DNA of 64,000 nt, taken from NCBI GenBank assembly GCA_002633025.1, contig NMRB01000714.1, forward strand, positions 42,850 through 106,849, given 5' to 3'. The notes below the pieces were generated by a model, which was not told the origin of the DNA, did not search any database, and was given only the letters and a program-made list of their open reading frames with translations. Of the stretch, positions 61,401 to 64,000 are shown one piece after another. The translations under genes were made by a program, and so were the position numbers. The stretch is from Notospermus geniculatus (Eukaryota; Nemertea; Pilidiophora; Heteronemertea; Lineidae). The first letter of the stretch is position 1; every line of letters starts with the position of its first letter.

Positions 61401-64000
61401 CAACACTAATATGAAAAGATCAGTAATCTAGGGAACTCTCGCAGCTGTGACCATGGGGGGAAACCCCCCTTTACTCATCGATAGGCCTAGGCCTTTTCCG
61501 ATCCGCACCGAATGTCAGTGACATATGTGGCGCCTGCAGCAGTCTGCCCTTTTGAGGCCTGCGGCCGGCTGGCCTATAGGCCTGTTCCTGCAAATGTCGT
61601 TTTTCGTGACGCCGCGCACCGTGACGTGACGTGACGCGGCGGACGGCTGATTCCGGCCGCGGCGGACGGCTGATTCCGGCCGCGGCGGAAAGGATGATGG
61701 TTTACGACATCCACAAAATCGCCATATTGCGTCAAGGTGTTGAGATTCATGGACATACACAACTCTGTATTCATTTCCATTGAATTTTGTAGATTTTTTT
61801 ACACACACGTAACCATTATACTCGCTTCGCGGCTCACTGCGCGAGTTATTATGACGGAAGTGACAACACTTTACCTTTACACTGGACACTCTTGCCATCT
61901 TCATAGCCGTAAAGGCCTTTCTTGCAGTTGCATGAGAATCCGCCGGCCCAGTTTGTACACGTCGCAAATATCCCACACTTGGTCTTTCCTTCATTACACT
62001 CATTGATATCTAGAATAGAAAAAAAATAGTGCCAAAGGCACTGTGCCCGCTTGGCTTTTTTAGCACAGTGGTGGAGAGCATAAGCCATATCAGAATCCCA
62101 TACAAGCCATCTTTGACAATATCTGTGACCAAAGTGTACATAGCAGATTTTGTGAGTTTGGTTTTGGCCTCCTGGCGGCAAAGTCAAGAATTAGATTTCA
62201 CCAATACTTCGTCAGGAAGTCACTACAACCTAGAGGTAAATACATACAAAGGTTCAATACAATAGCTCAAACGATTATCAAAATATAGCCTTTTTATGTT
62301 TTTCACAAAAACGCCCCCTACCTACCAAAATAGGAATCGCATCGCACCCAAAATCGAACTTGACCTAGATTTTTTGGTCATACACACCTTTATGCAATAT
62401 GAAAATGATCCTTCAAAAACTGAAGGCGCTATCCATCTGACAAGGAAAAATTTGATATTTTCGTTTTGGCCCCCTAGTGGCAAAGTGGAGAATCAGATTG
62501 CACCGAAACTTCGTGTGCAAGTCACCACAAACTAGAGGTACATGCATACAAAGTTTCATCGTGATAGCTCAAGCCATTCGCAAAATACAGGCCTTTGAAT
62601 TTTTTCACAAAACGCCCCCTACTGGCCAAAGTAGGAATCGCATCGCACCCAAAATCGAACTTGACCTAGATTTTGTGGTCATACACACCCATATGCAATA
62701 TGAAAATGATCCGTCAAAAACTGAAGGCGCTATCCATCTGACAAGGGAAAAGTTTACGGACACACGCACGCACGCACGCACTAACGCACGACAGACCACC
62801 ACTAAAGGCGCCAAGCACAGCATAAGCCCTTTTGGCCTATGGGCCAAGCGGGCTAAAAAACGTTTGCACCACCCACACTTCTATCAGAGACAGCTGAAGT
62901 TGGTATAGACCGTTCTCAAATAGACTCTATCACTCCTAAAGAGCGCAGCACCTGACGGGACAGCATCATGACGTCCCACACGTCATTTCTGAACGCATGA
63001 CGTGACTCGAAAAAAAATCCCGTTGTTTCAGCGATCATGACGTCGTGAAACAATCTGATTTTTTTTGTCTCGCCTCAAAACATGAAATGACGTGCGGGAC
63101 GTCTTGGACGCTGTCCCGTCAGGTGCTGCACTCTTTTAGAGGAATATCCTGTATTGACGTAAATGACAAAGATCTACGCACTTCCGCTGAAATCTCAACC
63201 ATAACCTCTGTCTGACACTGAATGATGTGACGCAGATAACCCCACACAGGCACAGATCCACGATTTTTGGCAGAGGGGGGGTCAGGGCTGCCAAAGGGGT
63301 GCCGAAGGTGACTGCGCCAACGTGGGATCTGGGGGCCTCCCCCAGAAAATTTTGAAATCTAGAACGCCATAGATGCAATTTCCTGGCATCTCAGTATCAA
63401 AACAGAAGCTTTATTTTTGTGGGTTTTTTGCTTATTGAGAAAAAAAAACAATTGGTCGTGGAGAGCAGGGGGTCGCAACCCCCAAACCCCCCCCTCTGGA
63501 TCCGCGCCACAACAGTGACTTTGAAGACTGTCTCAGTGTCGACCATAACTGAATTGTGGATTGCATCACGTCACCTGGTTTCAGATCGAGGTTCTAGTTG
63601 AGATTTCAGTGGAAGTGCACAGATCTGCGAATTCGAGAATCGTGTATAGGGCAAGGACTTACCTCGACATGCGTCACAATGTCCCGAGAATCCCTCTTTG
63701 CATTCACACTTAAATCTCCCTGGGGTGTTGACGCATTTAGCATTCTTGCCACAGTTATCCAAACCAAGGGTGCACTCATCGATATCTGAAAAATATCAAA
63801 AACACTCAAATTTCGACTCCCTGTTTCTCAATACGGGCCAGGAAGAGTCACCAACGGAAACTGATGTATGTGTTGACAGTGTGCTCTGCAATGAGATCAC
63901 ACAACTAGCAATGACTTTACAGACATTTTTCTGATGCACAGTATACAGTACGCTGCATAACTGACCTACCTTCCGTGACGCGTACCGTCTGGGTACAGGT
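21294..64000 (-). CDS. Giant EGF-repeat secreted/matrix protein with FOLN-Kazal, TSP1 and cystine-knot C-terminus (5' partial)
   Basis: The 50 coding exons, 5' to 3' on the minus strand: 63970-64000(partial), 63663-63785, 61875-62009, 60597-60725, 60128-60250, 59670-59798, 58772-58897, 58244-58366, 55866-56015, 53410-53555, 52602-52733, 51563-51706, 48059-48208, 47430-47534, 47128-47247, 46529-46666, 45957-46235, 45208-45330, 44270-44392, 43520-43645, 43042-43170, 42387-42515, 41866-42114, 41264-41383, 41003-41125, 40476-40619, 40223-40345, 39783-39905, 38314-38436, 37554-37676, 37181-37306, 36518-36766, 35832-35957, 35593-35706, 34451-34573, 33995-34114, 33121-33267, 32816-32944, 32400-32515, 31233-31380, 30116-30256, 28885-29016, 28422-28544, 27124-27339, 25356-25466, 24596-24712, 24087-24239, 22526-22753, 22176-22405, 21294-21347. 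About 2,314 residues are visible. Many modules fit calcium-binding EGF (DIDEC...GSFxCxC). It should be extracellular and disulphide-rich. No known gene name was recognised. Confidence 0.9.
21418..21692. mobile_element. MITE family D, full copy beside the last EGF-gene exon
   Basis: Matches 8515-8760. Arms have AGATCTGCGCACTTACGCC and GGCGGAAGTGCGCAGATCT. It fills part of the short intron before the terminal coding exon. Confidence 0.85.
21846..22098. mobile_element. Tc1/mariner-type MITE (CACTGGTGGACAGAAATATT)
   Basis: The ends CACTGGTGGACAGAAATATT and AATATTTCTGTCCACC are inverted over about 45 bases (ATTAGGACACTTTC...TAAGTC). The TIR style is that of Tc1/mariner elements. No transposase. 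Confidence 0.8.
22526..22753 (-). CDS. EGF-repeat gene: follistatin-like module FS3 with lost cysteine pair
   Basis: Reads [39 protein letters not shown], then NKGQC. Compared with FS2 it lacks exactly the second and fourth Kazal cysteines, which form one disulphide in the family, while the other eight remain. Confidence 0.8.
23106..23161. repeat. Perfect short hairpin TACCACTGCCCACACCCG
   Basis: The TACCACTGCCCACACCCG arm is mirrored after a TCAGCTGATGACAGCTG centre. It lies inside an EGF-gene intron. A second, imperfect hairpin lies at 23880-23970 (CCGCCAGGG / CCCTGGTGGCGG). Confidence 0.8.
24087..24239 (-). CDS. EGF-repeat gene: thrombospondin type-1 repeat
   Basis: One phase-1 exon reading [28 protein letters not shown], then SCPEKDC. 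This is a complete six-cysteine TSP1 repeat with the WxxW motif used for C-mannosylation and a CSxxCG O-fucosylation motif. It lies between FS2 and FS3. Confidence 0.93.
24596..25466 (-). CDS. EGF-repeat gene: follistatin-like module FS2 (FOLN and Kazal on two exons)
   Basis: Exon 25356-25466 gives the FOLN part ([13 protein letters not shown] to CRCPQC). Exon 24596-24712 gives Kazal ([19 protein letters not shown] to EEGKC). All ten cysteines of a standard follistatin module are present. A 274-bp MITE lies in the intron between. Confidence 0.85.
24845..25118. mobile_element. MITE, TIR GCAGGTGATCCACCGACTT
   Basis: Ends GCAGGTGATCCACCGACTT and AAAGTCAGTGGATCACCCGC are inverted. The interior repeats GTTTGCGACTAG and GACGACTAG motifs. 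Confidence 0.8.
25560..25665. mobile_element. Foldback element 2, one-sided copy
   Basis: Carries GTCGTCTCCGAAGTTTGTAA and CAGGGTCTTCCTCAGGCACT like 38502-38651; the second arm is missing. A fragment of the GAGCT-ended repeat follows (25640-25720). Confidence 0.65.
25984..26735. mobile_element. Complete miniature LTR retroelement (TRIM-like), 752 bp
   Basis: Two 265-bp direct repeats, 25984-26248 and 26471-26735, start TGTTATG and end ATTACA and differ at about four sites. CTGT flanks both sides (25980-25983, 26736-26739) as a 4-bp target duplication. Just inside the 5' LTR is TGGTGGAGTCACCGGG, a primer-binding-site-like TGG start. Just before the 3' LTR is the purine tract AAGGGGGA. The 222-bp interior encodes nothing. 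It lies in an EGF-gene intron. Confidence 0.88.
27124..27339 (-). CDS. EGF-repeat gene: follistatin-like module FS1 (FOLN + Kazal in one exon)
   Basis: Reads [13 protein letters not shown], then [13 protein letters not shown], then [16 protein letters not shown] to SGHC. The spacing is that of a FOLN hairpin plus a Kazal domain. The Cys normally before the D/E-L helix of Kazal is Lys here, and an extra Cys appears in the CVCRNPQC stretch, so ten cysteines remain. Phase 1 at both ends. Confidence 0.8.
27598..28050. mobile_element. TIR element GGTTACACTAC...GGTGTAACC, about 450 bp
   Basis: Left CTGTGGTTACACTACATAAA with ATCCCCGTG, right CACGGGGATTTTAGATAGG with TGTAACCAGGGC, inverted over about 30 bases. 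No ORF matching a transposase. Confidence 0.7.
28422..35957 (-). CDS. EGF-repeat gene: last eleven EGF modules
   Basis: Exons 35832, 35593, 34451, 33995, 33121, 32816, 32400, 31233, 30116, 28885 and 28422 (left ends). The intron between 32400-32515 and 31233-31380 is the one phase-0 exception in the EGF array. It cuts an EGF module before its sixth cysteine (GFRM | EGGKC), which then runs into VDIDEC. The hydroxylation-type pattern CxNxxxxFxCxC is visible in several modules. Confidence 0.9.
28572..28692. mobile_element. Foldback element 3 (CATATGAATAAAGACTAG)
   Basis: Arms CATATGAATAAAGACTAGTA and its complement flank TTGAATTTTGCAATAC and TTGTACAAATCTGAAG. A second copy at 29512-29636 is inserted in another repeat. 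Confidence 0.85.
29170..29718. repeat. CAGTCGC-rich repeat interrupted by foldback element 3
   Basis: Same order of blocks as 10158-10580. The stretch 29512-29636 is a whole foldback element 3 lying inside it, so the foldback arrived later. Confidence 0.75.
29862..30102. mobile_element. MITE family A, full copy
   Basis: The CAATAGACTCTATCACTCC and GGAATATCCTGTATT ends enclose inverted arms with GCAGCACCTGACGGG. TCAATA occurs at both edges. It ends 14 bases from the donor site of exon 30116-30256. Confidence 0.85.
30594..31172. mobile_element. TIR element GGGGCCAGTTGCACAAAAG, carrying a nested element
   Basis: Outer ends GGGGCCAGTTGCACAAAAG and TCTGTGCAACCGGCCCC are inverted. Inside lies a second TIR pair at 30718-30986 (ACAGTACAGGTCACAATTGA / TCAATTGTGACCTGTACTGT) around GTAACTTACGCG repeats. 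A CTTTTTTCCAGTGT minisatellite follows at 31015-31160. Confidence 0.8.
31015..31160. repeat. 14-bp minisatellite CTTTTTTCCAGTGT
   Basis: About nine degenerate units. The lysine-rich apparent ORF on the minus strand ([10 protein letters not shown]) is produced by this repeat. Confidence 0.85.
31558..31735 (-). mobile_element. tRNA-derived SINE (family 2), minus strand
   Basis: The minus strand shows GTGGTGCAGTGGAAAC as head and CCTGGTTCAATCCCTGG as B-box region. The tail is shared with 44765-44970. Confidence 0.7.
33434..33573. mobile_element. MITE, TIR GGGCCCAGTTGCACAAAGAA
   Basis: Left GGGCCCAGTTGCACAAAGAA and right TTCTTTGTGAAACTGGGCCC are inverted, with CTTAAGTCTAA arms. Ends resemble 55480-55612 and 30594-31172 (GTTGCACAAA), suggesting one superfamily. 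Confidence 0.85.
33860..33968. mobile_element. Foldback element 1, EGF-gene intron copy
   Basis: CAGGCCTTTCC / GGAAAGGCCTG palindrome. The flanks ACATTC and CCATTC match at five of six bases. It ends 26 bases before the left edge of exon 33995-34114. Confidence 0.9.
34199..34376. mobile_element. hAT-like MITE, diverged
   Basis: Begins AGGGGTGGATCCAGGATTT and has a C-rich tract at 34228-34248. The right end is poor (CCCGTCACTG). Confidence 0.55.
34655..34962. mobile_element. TIR element GCTAGCAGCACACGTCACCA
   Basis: Ends GCTAGCAGCACACGTCACCA and GTGACGTGTGCTGCTAGC are inverted. Relatives at 49388-49715 and 50857-51180 share CAATTTTCGTGGTCGGCAAT. Confidence 0.85.
36005..36375. repeat. Minisatellite of CAAGGTCATTGCTGACTCCT-like units
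   Basis: Roughly 15 degenerate units of 20-27 bases lie in the intron between exons 35832-35957 and 36518-36766. Confidence 0.85.
36518..46235 (-). CDS. EGF-repeat gene: lysine-rich EGF array with three two-module exons
   Basis: Sixteen exons encode 19 EGF modules. Exons 45957-46235, 41866-42114 and 36518-36766 each hold two modules with no intron between (joined ...[24 protein letters not shown]). The other introns are phase 1. Many last loops are strongly basic ([36 protein letters not shown]). A gap at 39127-39562 in one intron could hide an exon, because symmetric exons leave no frame trace. Confidence 0.9.
37853..38035. mobile_element. MITE family C, full copy
   Basis: GGGTCTAGGAAAACCCGTCG and CGGGTTTTCCTAGACTGCC ends, with the core GCCTGTGCATTGATCTGCTA as at 2139-2331. 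A family A MITE follows 33 bases later. Confidence 0.8.
38068..38309. mobile_element. MITE family A touching a splice donor
   Basis: The CAATACAGGATATTCC end lies on the left; TATTG ends at 38309. The donor of exon 38314-38436 reads gtaa followed directly by the element's CAATA terminus. Confidence 0.85.
38502..38651. mobile_element. Foldback element 2, longer-loop copy
   Basis: GTCATCTCCGAATTTTGCCA and GCAAAATTCGGAGACGAC ends, with GACCCCAACCGGGGTCTTCC inside each arm. 52972-53106 is a similar copy. Confidence 0.8.
39127..39562. other. Assembly gap (436 N)
   Basis: Lies in the intron between exons 38314-38436 and 39783-39905. A half copy of MITE family D (39563-39722) abuts it, so repeat collapse is the likely cause. 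Confidence 0.99.
40754..40906. mobile_element. hAT-like MITE in EGF-gene intron
   Basis: Starts GGGACGGATCCACGATTTGG and has TGTTGGCCAAAAGGGAGGCG near its right end. The body matches 12598-12777. Confidence 0.75.
41432..41660. mobile_element. MITE family B, inverted copy
   Basis: Ends TATAGAGGTTCTTCATG / AAAACCTCTATA. Reverse complement matches the copy in the NFE2L 3' region. A family D fragment follows at 41695-41812. A further fragment of the same element (ACATTTCCATGACGACACGA) is at 32590-32628. Confidence 0.85.
42143..42320. mobile_element. hAT-like MITE, EGF-gene intron
   Basis: GGCAGATCCAGAATCATGG to CCCCTTGGATCCGCGCC. A fragment of MITE family C (GGTTTTCCTAGACCGCCACA) abuts it. Confidence 0.75.
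42646..42966. mobile_element. Two adjoining TATAGAGG-type MITEs
   Basis: 42646-42810 is nearly identical to 21083-21237. 42806-42966 has TATAGAGGAAGTGCAGCGA / CACGTGAAGTTCCTCTATA ends and a different interior. They share the CTATAGAGG junction. Both are dense in TGACGTCA. Confidence 0.8.
43215..43310 (+). mobile_element. tRNA-like sequence, probably a SINE head
   Basis: GACTTGTGGTCGAGTGG resembles a D-arm/A box, and GGGGGTTCGATCCCCGG is a T-arm/B box. GTCTTGG can pair with CCAGGAC as an acceptor stem. The anticodon stem does not fold well, so a working tRNA gene is unlikely. Confidence 0.5.
44408..44665. mobile_element. MITE family D, full copy
   Basis: Starts ATATAGACGATTCTCGAATT and ends CAATTTGAGAACGAGTGGTC. 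Both arms carry the AGATCTGC / GCGCAGATCT block. Confidence 0.85.
44765..44970 (-). mobile_element. tRNA-derived SINE (family 2), minus strand
   Basis: Shares TTTAATATACTGCAGGAGG, CTCTCTATCACATGAAAAGC and ACCTCAGAGGTGACAGGCG with the 31558 and 9290 copies. Confidence 0.7.
45525..45935. repeat. GGGTGTAGGTGAAAC minisatellite
   Basis: About 25 degenerate 15-21-base units in the intron after exon 45957-46235. It yields long open frames on both strands (for example [10 protein letters not shown] on the minus strand) that run out of the true exon and are not coding. Confidence 0.9.
46529..52733 (-). CDS. EGF-repeat gene: diverged EGF modules
   Basis: Exons 52602, 51563, 48059, 47430, 47128 and 46529 (left ends). 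The 47128 module (DEDEC...[10 protein letters not shown]) fits calcium-binding EGF. The 47430 module is short (35 codons, [12 protein letters not shown]). The 52602 module is lysine-rich with long spacing ([13 protein letters not shown]). The 3.3-kb intron 48209-51562 is filled with a duplicated segment and its insertions. Confidence 0.88.
46895..47095 (+). mobile_element. tRNA-derived SINE (family 2), plus strand
   Basis: The A box TGGCCCAGTGG fits the Pol III consensus, and the B-box-like GGTTCGATTCT lies about 45 bases on. The tail (GGTTTCCTCCTACATTGCAT, CCAGTATTGTTTAATGA) recurs at about 36395-36460. Confidence 0.75.
47740..48022. repeat. Three tandem 82-83-bp units (AAGTCTGACTTAAGCCACGC)
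   Basis: Units near 47783, 47866 and 47949 are almost identical. Each contains AAGTCTGACTTAAGCCACGC and CTCTGGCTTAAGCCAAGG as a partial inverted repeat. Two more units sit at 55695-55850. Confidence 0.9.
48625..49910. repeat. Duplicated segment, unit A
   Basis: Corresponds to 50085-51378. Unit A alone carries a 48888-49162 insertion with TTAAAGCCCCACAGTATTGA / TCAATACAGTGGGGCTTTAA ends. 48561-48640 and 49171-49245 are inverted copies of each other (CCTACAACCTTGGCC-type arms). It also includes the TIR element at 49388-49715. Confidence 0.85.
50085..51378. repeat. Duplicated segment, unit B
   Basis: Matches unit A but lacks its insertion. It carries instead a 50395-50640 element with GTAAATTAGACAACGGTATT / AATACCGTTGTCTAATTTAC ends and AATTAGACAATGGT repeats inside. 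The two units are about 1.46 kb apart. Confidence 0.85.
51774..52048. repeat. Truncated foldback element 1 followed by a 33-bp minisatellite
   Basis: The palindrome's right arm stops at about 51863 and runs straight into five to six 33-bp units (GGTGGTCACTTTCTCTATCG). Because 33 is a multiple of three, both strands give periodic open frames ([11 protein letters not shown]) that are artefacts. Confidence 0.85.
52972..53106. mobile_element. Foldback element 2, rearranged copy
   Basis: GTCGTCTCCAAATTTTGCAA / AATTTGTGAAATTTGGAGAC ends. Only one arm keeps GACCCCGGTTGGGGTCG. The other has an inverted CTTGTAGAGATTACAG block. Confidence 0.75.
53410..53555 (-). pseudogene. EGF-repeat gene: exon with single-base frame disruption
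   Basis: Splice sites are intact (ttttttcag / gtaagtg) and the exon is 146 nt, where every phase-1 neighbour is a multiple of three. The first half reads [12 protein letters not shown] to [10 protein letters not shown] and then meets TAA. The second half reads [12 protein letters not shown] to FCERID in the next frame. One missing base near 53476 would make a normal six-cysteine module. The break falls at the edge of a 957-bp tandem duplication. It may be an assembly error, a polymorphism or a true lesion. Confidence 0.75.
53477..55391. repeat. 957-bp tandem duplication including half an EGF exon
   Basis: 53477-54433 and 54434-55390 are nearly identical. Each unit begins with 79 bases of the exon's 5' half (minus strand), its acceptor and upstream intron. 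It then runs into the GAGCT-ended repeat with CCACCTGGYGGCCA units in reverse orientation. Confidence 0.9.
55480..55612. mobile_element. MITE, TIR CAGGGCCCGGTTGCACAAAA
   Basis: CAGGGCCCGGTTGCACAAAA and TTTTGTGCAACCGGGCCCTG are perfect inverted ends. Inner TTAGCGCTAAC motifs. It is inserted inside the GAGCT-ended repeat: GTACCAAGTTTCAG precedes and ATCAATAGCTCCAG follows, and these join without it at 57490. Confidence 0.9.
55866..63785 (-). CDS. EGF-repeat gene: first eight EGF modules
   Basis: Exons at 63663, 61875, 60597, 60128, 59670, 58772, 58244 and 55866 (left ends) each encode one six-cysteine EGF-like module bounded by phase-1 introns. Five start with D-[IVR]-[DN]-E-C calcium-binding motifs, and 55866-56015 starts DKDEC. 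The 59670 and 58244 modules lack this motif (DRTTC, TPPC). The 55866 module has an unusually long, Trp-rich last loop (KWVSVGWWS). Introns hold a 16-bp minisatellite, SINEs and MITEs. Confidence 0.9.
56082..56316. mobile_element. MITE family A, full copy
   Basis: From CAATAGACGATATCACTCC to GGAATATCCTGTATTGG. Between 56317 and 57120 no gene or repeat was recognised. Confidence 0.85.
57131..57605. repeat. GAGCT-ended repeat, truncated at a single-N join
   Basis: Sequence right of the N at 57131 starts in mid-element (GGATGTCCGATCGGACCGAA) and ends CTCACGAGTGAGCTAAAA. The abrupt start at the N suggests a join of two contigs. Confidence 0.8.
57784..58207. repeat. 16-bp minisatellite GGATCAACGGATCAGT
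   Basis: About 26 units, very regular. Because 16 is not a multiple of three and the unit has no stop, all three + frames stay open. It ends 37 bases before the left edge of exon 58244-58366. Confidence 0.95.
59429..59452. other. Assembly gap (24 N) in a C-rich tract
   Basis: Short N run flanked by CCCCCC on the left and a C run on the right. Confidence 0.99.
61010..61410 (-). mobile_element. Two tandem tRNA-Ala-like SINE copies, minus strand
   Basis: On the minus strand both copies hold a B box (GGTTCGATTCC in each) and GCCCTCCAGCCTAAC. The 61275-61410 copy keeps CCTTGCATG, an Ala(TGC)-like anticodon arm. Copies lie at about 61010-61130 and 61275-61410. Confidence 0.65.
62040..62840. repeat. 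Tandem ~310-bp units of a GCATCGCACCCAAAATCGAA repeat
   Basis: Blocks 62298-62450 and 62607-62750 are almost identical (ACGCCCCCTAC, TGAAGGCGCTATCCATCTGA). The end has an ACGCACGCACGC microsatellite and GCCAAGCGGGCTAAAAA. Style resembles the GAGCT-ended repeat (CCTCCTGGCGGCAAAG). Confidence 0.75.
62926..63158. mobile_element. MITE family A, full copy abutting family D
   Basis: From AATAGACTCTATCACTCC to GGAATATCCTGTATTG. The next base continues into a family D arm (ACGTAAATGACAAAGATCTA). Confidence 0.85.
63158..63652. mobile_element. MITE family D split by a hAT-like MITE
   Basis: The left part of family D ends GATAACCCCACA. A hAT-like MITE (63246-63511, GGCACAGATCCACGATTTTT to CTCTGGATCCGCGCC) follows. 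Family D resumes at CACAACAGTGACTTTGAAGA and ends in GAGAATCGTGTATAG. Confidence 0.85.
63970..64000 (-). CDS. EGF-repeat gene: partial exon at window edge
   Basis: Ends with a phase-1 donor (GAAG|gtaggt) and reads [10 protein letters not shown]. It does not look like the end of an EGF module, so a different domain may precede the EGF array. Thirty-one bases are visible. Confidence 0.6.

Overview
The window is animal (metazoan) nuclear DNA. Its genes are split by GT-AG introns, intron and intergenic sequence is crowded with short inverted-repeat transposons and SINEs, and the products are a CNC-bZIP factor, an ether-lipid enzyme and a giant EGF-repeat matrix protein. The repeat style and protein similarity suggest an invertebrate, perhaps an invertebrate deuterostome such as a lancelet or hemichordate. 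The species cannot be fixed from sequence alone.

Layout: (1) 306-1414, + strand: the last two coding exons of an NFE2L (NRF)-type CNC-bZIP factor. They carry a Neh6-like degron, a CNC domain, a basic region and a leucine zipper. A possible long 3' UTR runs to about 4.6 kb. (2) 5519-16024, + strand: a complete 14-exon AGPS gene (alkylglycerone-phosphate synthase, 643 aa). It ends in the peroxisomal signal SKL and has no obvious PTS2. (3) 16025-21293: intergenic DNA with foldback elements and an assembly gap. (4) 21294-64000, - strand: the 3' 50 coding exons of a very large secreted or matrix protein, whose 5' end lies beyond the window. In protein order it has about 45 EGF-like modules, two follistatin-type FOLN/Kazal modules, one thrombospondin type-1 repeat, a third FOLN/Kazal module and a C-terminal cystine knot. 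Nearly all introns are phase 1. Summed exon length keeps one reading frame once a single missing base at about 53476 is allowed for.

NFE2L next to AGPS repeats the human arrangement at 2q31.2 (NFE2L2 beside AGPS), so this looks like an old linkage. AGPS makes the ether bond of plasmalogens in peroxisomes, and CNC factors control oxidative-stress genes. The sequence shows no direct regulatory tie between them. The EGF gene converges on AGPS.

Mobile DNA is the other main content: perfect palindromic foldback elements with 6-bp target duplications, several TIR families of 100-600 bp, tRNA-derived SINEs, a complete 752-bp miniature LTR element (TRIM-like) and many minisatellites. There is also a tandem duplication that copies half an EGF exon, and a duplicated segment in which each copy carries a different later insertion. 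Three N gaps and two single-N joins mark assembly breaks.
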